From NCBI GenBank assembly GCA_012934845.2, contig WNNJ02003258.1, positions 1-64,000 on the forward strand: a stretch of DNA of 64,000 bases. Direction: 5' to 3'. The notes beneath the pieces were generated by a model. The model was not told where the DNA came from. It saw nothing but the letters and a program-made list of their open reading frames with translations, and did not search any database. Numbering within the stretch: the stretch's first letter is position 1; each line of letters opens with the position of its first letter. Position numbers and translations under genes: made by a program. Shown here piece by piece: positions 34,401 through 39,689 of this stretch. The DNA is from Pomphorhynchus laevis. Taxonomy: Eukaryota > Acanthocephala > Palaeacanthocephala > Echinorhynchida > Pomphorhynchidae.

Positions 34401-36422
34401 GATTTATGTACTCAACAATAAATTAAAAATCTTAATTGGAAAATTTTTATGTAAATTAAATAATAGACTCTGTATTATGATAAGATTTTACTTTATATGA
34501 TTACATTACATCATAAGGTATAAATCATTGGTAAGTATTTAACAATGTTTAGTTTTATTTATGCTGTAATGTTTTGTTGATAAGTATTGCGGAAATAAAT
34601 ATAATAGCTTCTGCAGTTACCGAATCTTAATTCGCTAACTCAATGTATCAGAATTAATCGGTCAAAGAAAATTGAATAAATGTTATCTTATAAAAGTCTG
34701 AATAATTATAAAAAAATTATAATAAATTTATTATTAAATTTATTTATCATAAAAATCTGAGTCTGGCCTGGACACCCATCTGAGGAAGGCGATACCTAGA
34801 CATCTTCAGAACGTGCCTAACCACATTAATTAATTTTCTTCGGTCTGAAGAAGCAGCGACTTTACTCCGAGTCCATCCCGGATGTTCGAATTATTAACAT
34901 TATCTCTAAGTCTAAGACAGGGCAACTTTGGGAAATAACCTAATTTTAATCGCCTATATCCGAGATCTTATTTTTTTTGGGATTAACCCAAAGCTCAAAT
35001 CCGTAGGTTAATATAGGAACTAAGATTGCGCGGTAAACCGAAAGCTTCGCCTAAATAATCAACTCCTGCTTCACCACGACATACCTGTACAAAGAACGCA
35101 CTACTGCGTTAGCTGCACAATTTCGTTTTTCAATATTTTTGATGTCCCTGCCTTCCCTCGAGAACAATACCCCAAGATACTTGAAGTCCTCCACACCAGG
35201 AAGAACATTTTCCCTAATCCGGATTGACATTGGCACCTGAATCCAAGACGAACACATATAGACAGTCTTGGAGGTGCTAACCAACATCCTTGCCGCTTGC
35301 GTTCCGTCGTAAATCGATTTAGTAGCATTATAAGTCCTCAGGACAAGAAGCCAACAACACAACATCATCTGCAAAAGACAGATGGTATTGTGATTGAACC
35401 GAACTGAAGACCGACATCTGTCAAAGCAGTCAGTTTCGTAATTTTGTCTATGCAAACAAGGAAGAAATGTGGAGACAAAAAACAACCCTGACGAAGCCCA
35501 GCTGTCTCCGTACAACTGCCTGGTCACACGGCATCCGACAATGTAAACTCCTCCGGTCAGTGGTGAGTTGACAATTGTTAATCTGAATTATAAAAAATCT
35601 TAAAATTACAAAATACTTAGAATTCAAAAATTCAATTTCTGAGAAGTCAAAAAATATTGAGTTACAAATCTTTGTTTAAGATAAAGATATTTACGTTGAT
35701 ATTTATATATAATACAAAATATCTAATCCCCTTTAGATTATCTGATTTGTATCAGATCATTTTTCATAAAAATCCTCATAGAATATCGTTTCTGAAGGTA
35801 ATTCTCATAAATAGCGTCATATACTTATCTTGTTGTCATTGCTTAAGGCTATATACATTTTGATAAGGCAAATTATATAATTTAAATTCTAATACATGAA
35901 ATACTATATATTATTCAAATCATAAAAATTGACTTTTTAAAAATCTAACCATATAAAAATATGAGTTAGAAATATCAAGATTAAAATATTTATTATAATA
36001 TTTATATATTGTACATAATACGTAAACTTAGTTATATATTTATATGTCATATATTTTATGTATTATATATATTTTATATTATGATGTTATATTTTATATA
36101 TTATATATTTAGATACATTTATATATTATGATGTTATATATTTTTGTTTTCATTTATAATACTTTTAATCTGTTGTTTCAGACAATTGCGTGTTATCTCA
36201 CCATGATATTTTGATGGCGATTCGTTAAGAAAATCCACATAGTCCTTTGCCATTTCCATTGCAGGTTCCGGTATAGGTAAAACTCGCCTCCTATAATATG
36301 CCTTTAGTTGAACATTTTACATACAATAAAAATAATTAATACTTCCTGATATTGGTGTCAGGAACATTATCTTCTTTCGCTGGTATCTCAGGTGTAATAT
36401 CCATATAGTCTGTTTGTCCCAT
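4418..36422 (-). CDS. DNPEP: M18 aspartyl aminopeptidase, complete 12-exon gene
   Basis: Twelve GT-AG exons join without a phase break into 1,431 nt, or 476 residues plus TGA, normal for the M18 family. Exons, 5' to 3' on the minus strand: 36422-36343, 36290-36202, 27373-27285, 23082-22969, 20794-20550, 17644-17608, 16296-16114, 16060-15980, 12948-12797, 5073-4932, 4689-4522, 4468-4418. M18 enzymes are cytosolic zinc exopeptidases that remove N-terminal acidic residues. The expected motifs are present: HTDSP (exon 4), YGGG.W (exon 5), QDNL (exon 7), FDNEEVG across exons 8-9 with the catalytic and ligand glutamates, SCDVAHALHPNY (exon 9) and MHSIRE (exon 11). The sequence is divergent but unbroken, so it looks functional. 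Introns of 52-53 bp coexist with introns of 2-9 kb filled with retroelements. Orthology to DNPEP is inferred from family membership. Confidence 0.9.
4522..4689 (-). CDS. DNPEP: M18 aminopeptidase exon 11
   Basis: 56 codons with FTVRNDARSGSTLGPEFS and LAMHSIREFAGT; the His of MHS is the last zinc ligand of the family. Confidence 0.93.
4932..5073 (-). CDS. DNPEP: M18 aminopeptidase exon 10
   Basis: 47 codons with SVKYHPGLNYTTN, the post-HPNY segment. It lies 7.7 kb downstream of exon 9, across an intron containing the A2/B/LIM retrotransposon complex. Confidence 0.9.
5168..5231. repeat. Near-perfect 32-bp-arm palindrome
   Basis: Arms meet with no spacer at 5199/5200 and differ at one base. 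The half-site CTTCTGTTAGCAT recurs in similar form at 17185-17205. It sits in aminopeptidase intron 9 just upstream of the A2 LINE. Confidence 0.85.
5503..8290 (+). pseudogene. RLE-LINE copy A2, 5' portion (RT, RLE, start of ubiquilin part)
   Basis: Coding similarity starts near the ATG at 5503 (GNFGKAMRRL, a block before the RT). The RT follows at 5.75-6.6 kb: AIGETLRRLCAKC, KIDLANAFNTL, VQQGDPLGP and the active site WYLDDG. From 6691 the copy runs parallel to A1 from window position 1, through CCHC and RLE and into the ubiquilin-like start. It is dead: in-frame TAA at 5644 and TGA at 5704, a frameshift near 6590-6660, a base loss near 7250, a 5-bp loss near 7640, and new stops near 7708 and 7841. 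It is truncated at 8290 by the insertion carrying LIM and LINE-B and resumes at 11156. G+C content is clearly higher than in the flanks. Confidence 0.88.
8330..8596 (-). CDS. Single LIM-domain protein (CRIP/MLP type), 88 aa, in frame behind LINE-B
   Basis: ATG at 8596, TAA ending at 8330. The zinc ligands fit one full LIM domain: C-x2-C, 17 residues, H-x2-C-x2-C-x2-C, 17 residues, C-x2-C (CSRC, WHEKC, FRC, KTC, YCKGC). LIM domains bind protein partners, often on actin structures. There is no intron. The 102 nt between LINE-B's TAG (8701-8699) and this ATG are an open 34-codon stretch in the same frame, so LINE-B and LIM are one frame interrupted by a single TAG. No poly(A) tail is visible after the stop; the insert ends near 8300 against ubiquilin sequence. 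It looks like a captured host cDNA (retrocopy) rather than a resident gene; expression is unknown. Confidence 0.85.
   Translation of the reverse strand: MGPKFGGAIEKCSRCGTTVYAAERIGACSSQWHEKCFRCKTCNTTLTLGTYKDQDGEIYCKGCFADKLLPHDRNRKQAEEEMKASKQL
8699..11155 (-). CDS. RLE-type LINE ORF, family B (RT + CCHC + RLE)
   Basis: The frame is open on the minus strand from 11155 to TAG at 8701-8699. The first ATG is at 11029 (776 residues), but homology begins upstream (SFPSASGPGCL, RPEHLQDM), so the true start is lost or upstream. RT motifs are intact: AVGETLRRLCSKC, KIDLSNAFNSL, GVQQGDPLGP, WYLDDG. They are followed by C-x2-C-x9-H-x4-C (RCGRCMRIADKEGIHSLTC), RHN, RPAD and IDF of the RLE endonuclease. 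Such proteins nick the target and copy their RNA in place. It is related to family A but clearly different. It is inserted antisense into the A2 ubiquilin segment and is the best-preserved RT of this class here. Confidence 0.9.
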   Translation of the reverse strand, partial: SENIWHYSSISVGRETVIAAVNSFPSASGPGCLRLRPEHLQDMLRANSGGSLAENLTHLVNHLLAGLAPSEVAPYIAGANLIALPKKNGVIRPIAVGETLRRLCSKCICLKLRKRFAGLLQPTQLGVATPNAVERFVHNIRQIHELHANDNNWAWAKIDLSNAFNSLSRAHLRAAVRENVPELLPWFDFSYKCKAPLRFGPQDPLNSCEGVQQGDPLGPFLFALAIKKTIEHVSHIPGINLNMWYLDDGIVGGTPSAIASALGWLDTSFKAIKLQLNWRNTEVIGTPEAISSCLALLSEVVSENTSGNMHLLGIPIGDESFIETHLTNEILPPLIQTIDAVAKLPDPQVGYLLLKHCASSSRINHLLRSVDPRITKMFCQSFDRQIASAFQKICARQLHEAAKSQMTLTIRLGGFGLRCNAAHVQSAFIHSVMQVGEEYSLDPTLFPGYSEALATLRTTVGSHFIPSTEGGQSSTSRLIENLASTQLIQSSSEMDRARLYTVSCPKAGAWLSAVPNATSGTELTPPQFCILVRMWLGIPLHEKDYRCGRCMRIADKEGIHSLTCQYGGYQGLRHNAIRDVVFAAAQSARMDVALEVRGIIPDLRERPADILFYGDPPHAIDFAVTHPQQTAYRRSAANAQLAAATSYAANVKDRKYKSRVEAAGYIFSAAVVESFGGWNEEGNRVIKRVANNMSRTSGVRYAVTISHLYQRISIAIMRGNAKAMLASLDQIPISTFDGGHQETCEPRKRLFEPDSCASSRTCDVMGLPVCKDNNKNHAPTNEYDEIIPVSCMTEIVHEIPDTLPIIQASLISNIQIMP
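11156..12395 (+). pseudogene. Copy A2, ubiquilin-like 3' portion
   Basis: Continues the A2 chimera after the LINE-B/LIM insertion. It shows NPQMQRVREQNHE, DRALINLESLPSGYN and QEPMLN, then the UBA end (LVQMQTVGF, AALAASMGDAK-like) before TAA near 12393. A frameshift near 11570 and a TAG near 11911 break it. It keeps about 45 nt (near 11600-11650) missing from A1, and lacks a short stretch present in A1 (2220-2300), so neither copy is simply derived from the other. Confidence 0.85.
12499..12664 (-). repeat. Inverted duplicate of part of the A2 ubiquilin segment
   Basis: 166 bp that is the reverse complement of about 11589-11757, nearly identical, placed about 100 bp beyond the chimera's stop. 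This creates a foldback of about 1.1 kb. Between stop and duplicate is AT-rich filler. Confidence 0.88.
12797..12948 (-). CDS. DNPEP: M18 aminopeptidase exon 9
   Basis: Starts VGNQSPTGSE, ends SCDVAHALHPNYA. The D in SCDVAH is a metal ligand in the family. Donor GTATGC inside the Ala codon keeps phase with exon 10. Confidence 0.92.
13322..13552 (-). mobile_element. Naiad-like 3' tail, 5'-truncated copy
   Basis: Minus-strand copy of the tail: begins (plus reading) CAGCTAACTGAGTCTACG and ends at AGGTCATCAGGAGGAAC. Lies in aminopeptidase intron 8. Confidence 0.8.
13700..13863 (-). mobile_element. Second, more diverged Naiad-like 3' tail piece
   Basis: Shares the AATCAGGAGGAACTTCTATG and CATCAGGTTCGGCCCC blocks with the other tails, in minus orientation. 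Confidence 0.7.
13874..13922 (-). pseudogene. Fragment resembling aminopeptidase exon 7
   Basis: About 45 bp (blocks GTTAAATCC, AACTTTGCAGAATTC, GGTCAA) aligns with exon 7 at 16165-16207 in the same strand sense, with small gaps. Possibly a relic of local duplication within intron 8. Confidence 0.45.
13923..14945. other. Intron 8 sequence, nothing recognised
   Basis: AT-rich. One 73-codon minus-strand frame (14658-14437) has no recognisable domain. Confidence 0.5.
14950..15885 (-). mobile_element. Naiad-like PLE, 3' third (RT end plus tail)
   Basis: Minus strand: RT C-terminus at about 15885-15300, including VYLDMNIKLTLTKTTINLYR, then the 3' tail to 14950. Frameshifts disrupt the RT. Confidence 0.85.
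15980..16060 (-). CDS. DNPEP: M18 aminopeptidase exon 8 (catalytic Glu)
   Basis: 27 codons ending CINFDNEE. The Glu pair is the catalytic/zinc pair of the DNEEVG motif, completed by VG in exon 9. Intron 7 is 53 bp. Confidence 0.92.
16114..16296 (-). CDS. DNPEP: M18 aminopeptidase exon 7
   Basis: 61 codons starting GNHRDELLARI, containing IIEFDLSLVD and QDNLLSTFC, the metal-ligand Asp region of M18 enzymes. Confidence 0.92.
16750..17010 (-). pseudogene. LINE RT fragment, family D
   Basis: Closely resembles 35230-35480 (minus): the same sequence around the region encoding the RT segment before its YLG block, with stops and indels. It lies in aminopeptidase intron 6. Confidence 0.6.
17608..17644 (-). 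CDS. DNPEP: M18 aminopeptidase exon 6 (37-nt micro-exon)
   Basis: Flanked by a pyrimidine-rich acceptor ending TTTCAG and donor GTGAGT. Encodes LVPVIGLTNDTSS, matching the family's 'HL-PI' segment. It is the only segment I found between exons 5 and 7 that converts phase 2 to phase 0. Confidence 0.8.
17650..18985. other. Intron 5 sequence, nothing firmly recognised
   Basis: AT-rich with a more G+C-rich patch at 18700-18940. An 84-codon minus frame (18378-18124) is open but unrecognised. Confidence 0.4.
19005..19920 (-). pseudogene. RLE-LINE family C, decayed copy
   Basis: Minus strand parallels the copy at 28.8-30.1 kb: SLPIGIGGLGISEP, then TTCKENEARLDVSCYG, then FIPVIF, each matching the same blocks there. 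Many stops and frameshifts. Located in aminopeptidase intron 5. Confidence 0.75.
20330..20525. repeat. About 200-bp intronic repeat, copy 1
   Basis: Directly repeated, with clear divergence, at 27655-27850. Shared blocks include TTAATTAATAATCTGC and ACTTATCTGGACCT. This copy ends immediately downstream of exon 5. Confidence 0.8.
20550..20794 (-). CDS. DNPEP: M18 aminopeptidase exon 5
   Basis: Begins IKPVSN directly after the HTDSP exon, then YGGGNWLTYLDRE and LPNLAIH, the conserved M18 core. Donor GTAAGT; ends in phase 2. Confidence 0.92.
21390..21965 (+). mobile_element. Naiad-like PLE, 3' end
   Basis: Encodes YLDMNIKLTLTKTTINLYRK and the following RT end with indels, then the 3' tail. The tail pseudoknot stem here carries a compensatory pair change (see findings). 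Confidence 0.85.
21970..22960. other. Intron 4 sequence, nothing recognised
   Basis: AT-rich, no repeat or coding similarity that I can see. Confidence 0.5.
22969..23082 (-). CDS. DNPEP: M18 aminopeptidase exon 4 (zinc-binding HTDSP)
   Basis: 38 codons with the metal-ligand motif HTDSPCFK; consensus donor GTGAGT. The opposite strand is also open here, but that frame has no homology. Confidence 0.92.
23565..23815 (+). mobile_element. Naiad-like 3' tail, solo copy
   Basis: Starts within the pseudoknot region (TGCTGCTATG) and runs to CGTAGACTCAATTAG; no RT coding sequence precedes it. Confidence 0.8.
23909..24078 (+). repeat. 170-bp direct repeat, left copy
   Basis: Nearly identical to 24882-25052; begins ACTTTACTTTGGACTTTAAA and ends TTGTTCAAAGT. 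The copies are about 970 bp apart in intron 3. Confidence 0.9.
24395..24620 (-). mobile_element. Naiad-like 3' tail piece
   Basis: Minus-oriented tail start (AATCAGCTAATTAAATCTACG) lying between the two 170-bp direct repeats. Confidence 0.65.
24882..25052 (+). repeat. 170-bp direct repeat, right copy
   Basis: Partner of 23909-24078. No TG...CA ends and no pol gene between the copies, so not evidently LTRs. Confidence 0.9.
25540..26165. mobile_element. Cluster of at least four Naiad-like 3' tails
   Basis: Plus-strand tail ends at about 25590, 25855 and 25998 (each GACTCAGTTAGCTGATTTGAT-like or CCCAG variant), then a minus-strand tail at about 25990-26165. They are packed end to end, suggesting repeated insertion at or near earlier tail ends. 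Confidence 0.75.
26279..26360 (+). ncRNA. Hammerhead-ribozyme-like motif, copy 1 (decayed)
   Basis: Type III strand order. Helix III 5' strand (AGTGTCGT) is followed by C17 at the predicted cleavage site. Helix I starts TGCC...GGCA with an inner CTTCTGC hairpin. Then come the core CTGGTGA (26329-26335; consensus CTGATGA), helix II GTC...GA(A), the core GAAA and the helix III 3' strand ACGGTACT, which pairs over 8 bp. The core A6-to-G change and a broken helix II pair suggest it no longer cleaves well. The next unit is 327 bp downstream. Confidence 0.6.
26607..26687 (+). ncRNA. Hammerhead-ribozyme-like motif, copy 2 (decayed)
   Basis: Helix III GTGCCGT/ACGGTAC (7 bp), C17 at 26613, core CTGATGA intact at 26656-26662, helix II GTCA...TGAC intact. 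The second core block reads TAAAC instead of GAAAC (G12 to T). It is the second unit of a tandem pair with copy 1; surrounding sequence is shared between the units. Confidence 0.6.
26800..27284. other. Intron 3 sequence, nothing recognised
   Basis: AT-rich sequence immediately downstream of aminopeptidase exon 3 (minus sense). Confidence 0.5.
27285..27373 (-). CDS. DNPEP: M18 aminopeptidase exon 3
   Basis: Continues with AVKNCYEKL and ends QWNLQNGGK, matching the family's region before the YY-x-RN segment. It lies 8.8 kb downstream of exon 2; the intron is full of PLE and LINE copies. Confidence 0.88.
27655..27850. repeat. About 200-bp intronic repeat, copy 2
   Basis: Partner of 20330-20525, in the same orientation. 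It lies about 280 bp upstream of exon 3 in gene sense. Confidence 0.8.
28190..28435 (+). mobile_element. Naiad-like GIY-YIG N-terminal fragment
   Basis: Encodes MYSTILEKY..., FKCNRKNCIACD and CNCNTAGVVCLIQCTCGLQY, then breaks off just before the YIG half of the motif. A second copy follows immediately. Confidence 0.85.
28485..28804 (+). mobile_element. Naiad-like PLE, 5' part (5' leader and GIY-YIG start), split by LINE-C
   Basis: Includes part of the 5' leader (the block near CAGATGCTGCTTGATGGCC) and the first about 40 residues of the endonuclease. Interrupted at 28792-28804 by LINE-C; resumes at 30174. Confidence 0.85.
28805..30173 (+). mobile_element. RLE-LINE family C insertion, 5'-truncated, with target duplication
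   Basis: A 1.37-kb insertion flanked by 12/13-identical copies of GTAARTAATACAA (28792-28804 and 30174-30186). Its 3' end is a short A-run. It contains only the post-RT half of a LINE, as expected from 5' truncation during target-primed reverse transcription. It is nested in a Naiad-like endonuclease gene. Confidence 0.85.
28818..30079 (+). pseudogene. LINE-C C-terminal half: post-RT region, CCHC, RLE
   Basis: 28818-29195 encodes LGCPIGYGDYERKW..., the post-RT block, ending in LPTSSGGMGI. A frameshift near 29180 leads to the 298-codon frame at 29183-30079. That frame has a zinc knuckle (CVCG...H...C), then GG...RHNVMRD, a run around ARLDVACSG with FLDICVYN supplying acidic residues of the endonuclease-like fold, and a conserved tail (FIPLIYSSSGG; LRRKIGFGLIKS). 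This arrangement is common in retrotransposon proteins of many invertebrates. The last 900 bp are unbroken, so the insertion is relatively young. Confidence 0.8.
30174..30745 (+). mobile_element. Naiad-like PLE continued (GIY-YIG to linker)
   Basis: Resumes at the target duplication with the cysteine-rich segment, then QYIGKTYQMLKTRF and KTLNSMYPLGLNDVVQ. Frameshifts near 30250 and 30440. Stops at about 30745, where a minus-strand copy begins. Confidence 0.85.
30752..33065 (-). mobile_element. Naiad-like PLE, minus copy: 5' leader, GIY-YIG, linker, RT start
   Basis: Reading right to left: 3' tail of a preceding unit (33065-32798), 5' leader (32797-32375), endonuclease frame with some expansion near 32180-32260, an unbroken endonuclease-linker frame (32053-31586) ending in TAA, linker, and the RT N-terminus (31375-30755). 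It lacks the 1-nt insertion that breaks the endonuclease frame of both copies at 40-47 kb, so it preserves an older state. The RT is cut off at the junction with the plus-strand copy. Confidence 0.85.
31586..32053 (-). pseudogene. GIY-YIG endonuclease plus linker frame (Naiad-like)
   Basis: 155 codons from MLKTRFRQHIYNIQ, with catalytic Glu region LEKEDFWIKTLNSMY, a basic stretch (KRKPRSHGDKKNRKNRVKN, likely RNA/DNA binding) and the end SFSEDIIC-TAA. The YIG half lies just upstream in another frame. Confidence 0.75.
33073..34405 (+). mobile_element. Naiad-like PLE, RT 3' half plus tail (plus), facing an inverted tail
   Basis: Plus-strand RT from KAHFKKYCKVIEIN through LIADLFLSFIEY to the RT end at 34068, with a frameshift at the YIDD box and a stop near 33722, then the full tail to 34405. 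The minus-oriented tail at 32798-33065 directly abuts it, so the segment has inverted tail ends. Confidence 0.85.
34760..35540 (-). pseudogene. LINE RT fragment, family D
   Basis: Minus strand shows a run resembling the RT box before the active site (RQGC-like, LSP-like, then DVGLQFGS), a broken FADD region, and a readable stretch VEDFKYLGVLFSREGRDIKN...VVRSLYRYVVVKQEL. This is typical of APE-type LINE reverse transcriptases after the active site. Stops and frameshifts throughout. Confidence 0.7.
35545..36200. other. Intron 2 sequence, nothing recognised
   Basis: Very AT-rich, with TATATTTTATAT-type near-repeats at 36040-36150. Confidence 0.5.
36202..36290 (-). CDS. DNPEP: M18 aminopeptidase exon 2
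   Basis: Encodes the M18 N-terminal block (AKDYVDFLNESPSKYH). Acceptor TATTATAG, donor GTGAGA; ends on the first base of an Ala codon completed by exon 3. Confidence 0.88.
36343..36422 (-). CDS. DNPEP: M18 aminopeptidase exon 1 (start codon)
   Basis: ATG at 36422-36420; encodes residues 1-26 beginning MGQTDYMDI, plus two bases of codon 27. Donor is GTATTA. Intron 1 is only 52 bp. The start is the first ATG in frame with the exon 2 M18 region. Confidence 0.8.
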
Positions 36423-37485
36423 TGTAATTTCACCAAAATGATTTTACACTTTTAGCTGTCTGCCAAATTTATCCGCTTACAAATCATAATATTTATAGCG
36501 TTTTAGCAGCGTTGAGCAATTAAAATGGGTGGAGAAATATGATTATTTACGTATCTTATTATAAAACGCGAAACATTAGAAGGAATTATCTTTACAAATA
36601 CAATGTTTTATAATGAATCATTTGAATAAAGCTTATCTAAATTTGCTTAGAAGTTTATAGTCTCATATTTTGCTAAGAGAATATGTAATTTGACAAATAA
36701 TATTTATAGAGCATTTAACTCGCTCACGATATGTTAATTTTCGCTAATATGCAACTTTTCTGACAAACAACTAAGTTAGTAGACTTTTACATAATGATAA
36801 AACATTTGATTATTACGAAATTCAGTTGGCTGTGTTGCAAATTCAAAGCCTATTCGCAAATGCACGGTTCTCAACTGTTATCTCAACAGTACATAAAGAT
36901 TATACTTAAGAATATAAATAAAATAAAACACGATCGATAATAATAAAGCCGATTATAAGATATACGACTCTGAAAACATCTTGTTAACAATTTTCAACGA
37001 AAGTCTAACTATATATCAAAATAATATATCATTATATAAATATATTCCTAATATATCCAAACATATTATTCTGATGGCGTTTTTAAATCTTAAGTACAGT
37101 AACCCAACAACATCGACGTCATTAATGTCATTAGTTGTAAAATTTTTTATTTACATTTAACAACAGAATGTAGTCTTTTAAATATTTTTTTCAAATAATT
37201 ATTAATTATAAGGTTAATTTTTATTTCTCAAAAAGAAAGCCTGAAATAAACAACAAGCGGAAAAGCTATTTTGAGTGCAAACGATTGCTGCCGTAGAACT
37301 TGTGTAATTGTATTCGAATATGGTACTTCATTTCGTTTCACTTCTTGATCAACTTTTCGTGATCAAGAGATAGTGGTCGATTTCTCAGGTTGTGAACATA
37401 ATTGCAGAAATAAAAACACCTTTTGATTCTATTTTTCAGCATATATACCGCAAAATATATATAATGTATAAATACATAATTATAT
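36423..37485. other. Upstream region of the aminopeptidase gene
   Basis: No coding similarity or repeat recognised. The promoter presumably lies here, but I see no diagnostic element. Confidence 0.4.
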
Positions 37486-37489
37486 ATAA

Positions 37490-38970
37490 TTTATTATTAG
37501 CGGGCAAGTTGGCCTGCAGATATGCAACCGAGAAGTGGATGACCAACTACTCCCAATACAACTGGGCGTTGTCGTTCCTGGGGGTGTCGAGGCCGCAGTT
37601 CACTCAGCCAGATATTTTGCAGAACATAACCTAATAGGCACATCATCCATGGTTAAATTAGACTTTGAGAATGCCTGTAACTCCATCGGTCGCGATGCCG
37701 TCCTTTAATGCGTGAAGAGGAATATTCCGGAAATTTTAGAATTTGTGGAAATGTGCTACAACGGTTCAAGCATTCTGCTTTTCGGCGACAGTGTTATTAA
37801 ATCATCAGAAGGAGTTCAACAAGGCGACCCCCTCGACCTCTTCTGTTCTCGCTAACTATCAAAAGACTAGCCCACACCCTTTCCTCGCCACTTGTAATGT
37901 GGTATCTAGATGACTGCTGTATAGGTGGAGAACTGTCCACTCTTGCCAACGATATCATTAACATCCGACAACAGGGATTTTCTATCGGCTTACACTTACG
38001 CGCAGACAAGTGCCAAATCATCACCGCCGACAGCACTGATATCTAACCTCTGATCGAATTAATGCCAGACGTTAATGTATGCGCTGTATCGTCTGCCAAC
38101 TTACTCGGCGCGCCCCTTTGCGGCGGAAGTCACCATTCTTGGAATCAGCCATCACACAACTTCGGCAGGTAGGTCAGAAGCTTCGCCAACAAGCGAAGCA
38201 CGACGCGTTTTTCATATTGTGTCGTTGTCTGACGCTACCGAAGGTGAACTTTCTACTACGCTGCGCACCGTGTTTTTCTAGTAGACTAGCGAAAGCTTTT
38301 GACGAGGAAGTCCGCTGTTCCATGGCTGACACTTTAAATCTTCAGCTTTATGACACGGCCTTTCTGACACGGCCAAGTCTCATTGCCATTTAAGTTCGAC
38401 GGACCTGGTATTCTGAGGGCGGAAGAATTATCAATACCGGCCTTCTGCTCGTCCGTCTCGAGCATGTGTGGCTTAACCTCGATTATCCTGCCAGGTTATA
38501 TAGTGGAATGCTCAGGCATCAACGACTCAAGTTATCGGACGGTATTGGATTGTTGTACCTCTATGTTTGACCTGACTGTTCCAACTGATACAACGGTACA
38601 AAAGCGTTGGACAGTGCCCCTGTTTGATACCCAGCCCCGCGGCCTGATTACTTCTTGTGACTGCCACAAATATCGATCCCGCTTACTTTCTGCAGCAACC
38701 ATATGGTCCGGCGCATTTTTGTATGCCCTGACAATCGCCTCGGAAGGTACAAAAATGGACGACCGCTCATTATGTCTGGCAACAGCTCTTAAGGCTGAAT
38801 AATTTAAAAACCTTTTTGTCCTTACGGATCTTAAGCTGTAATCGTGCACGTTCTTAAAAGCTTCATGACCAGCATGTCCTACTGATTCATATATATCTTG
38901 TCGACTGAATTCTCTAGGAGTGGTAACGAAGTTCAATCCCAAATTCAACAAATCAGTTCTCGTGTTAATT
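37490..38970 (+). pseudogene. RLE-LINE family E, decayed RT copy
   Basis: Blocks in order: QLGVVVPGGVEAAVHSARYF; KLDFENACNSIGRDAV (catalytic Asp box); EGVQQGDPL (37813-37840); WYLDDCCIGG (active site, about 37902); LPFKFDGPGILRAEEL (38381 on); ATIWSGAFLYALTIASEG and KMDDRSLCLATALKAE (to about 38800). These are the RT and post-RT blocks of the same broad class as A-C. It ends before the CCHC/RLE module. Several frameshifts and stops. Confidence 0.8.
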
Positions 38971-39019
38971 CTGTTTGACTTTACTCAATTTTATTTTATT
39001 TGACTTGTATGTGATGAAT

Positions 39020-39477
39020 TTTATTTCACGAATAAAATTCGTGAAAGGGGGCAATATTGTAATATTGCCCCCTTTTTTGGATACAAAGGATTATTTAATT
39101 GAAACAAATCGACAACTAGAATAAGAATCTTACCAGGAAATTACATTAGAAGATGTACTTAAAAGAAAAGAAAATGTTGATATTGGTATTTTAGAACTGG
39201 TAGAAGAGAAAGAAAGTAAGCTTTTGATTAATTTAGTAAGCAGCCCTGGAAAATTTTACATGCTACCAAAGATTCATAAGGAAAGTATTCCATTTCCAGA
39301 TATACCTATAATGTCTAACTGCAATATGTCAACAGAGCTACTATCGAAGTACCTACACAAAAAACTCAAAGATCTTCAAAAGAACGTGGATTCTTTTGTA
39401 AACAGCAGCGATGATGTAATATGTAAATTAACGGCATTAGAGAACACTTTTAATACAGAAATGCCTATAATATTAGC
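39020..39477 (+). pseudogene. Conventional PLE, RT N-terminal half (split by MULE)
   Basis: Encodes KGGNIVIL, DTKDYLIETNRQLE, then GKFYMLPKIHKES (the PLE RT box with PKIHK) and STELLSKYLHKKLKDL, ending ...TEMPIILA at the insertion point. One in-frame TAA near 39121. The continuation ILATLGVQSLYTSINND is at 47815, beyond the MULE. Confidence 0.85.
39043..39074. repeat. Perfect 15-bp-arm hairpin in PLE coding sequence
   Basis: AAAGGGGGCAATATT and its exact complement with a 2-nt centre. It falls in the conventional PLE's N-terminal coding region (KGGNIVIL, then DTKDYLIETN), so the right arm looks like an insertion into the frame. Confidence 0.85.
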
Positions 39478-39487
39478 GATTACGGCC

Positions 39488-39566
39488 CACTACTTCTAAA
39501 TGCCACTACTTCCAAATTCCACTACTTCCAAATACAACTATTTCCAAATTCCACTACTTCCAAAGA
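39488..39566 (+). repeat. MULE left terminal subrepeat array
   Basis: About five copies of the CCACTACTTCCAAAT-type unit. Confidence 0.9.
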
Positions 39567-39689
39567 AAATTTATTACTTACTTTAGTACTTCTTTTCTCA
39601 CATTAGTCAATAATGGTCTCCAGACACCTAAGAATTTATCTGGCACACCGTCACCAACTACTACAAAATAATTTTTTCCTATGGTGTCT

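Noticed and set aside
38532-38951. 139-codon minus-strand frame
   Set aside because: The plus strand carries LINE-E post-RT blocks (GPGILRAEEL, LTIASEG), so this is antisense.
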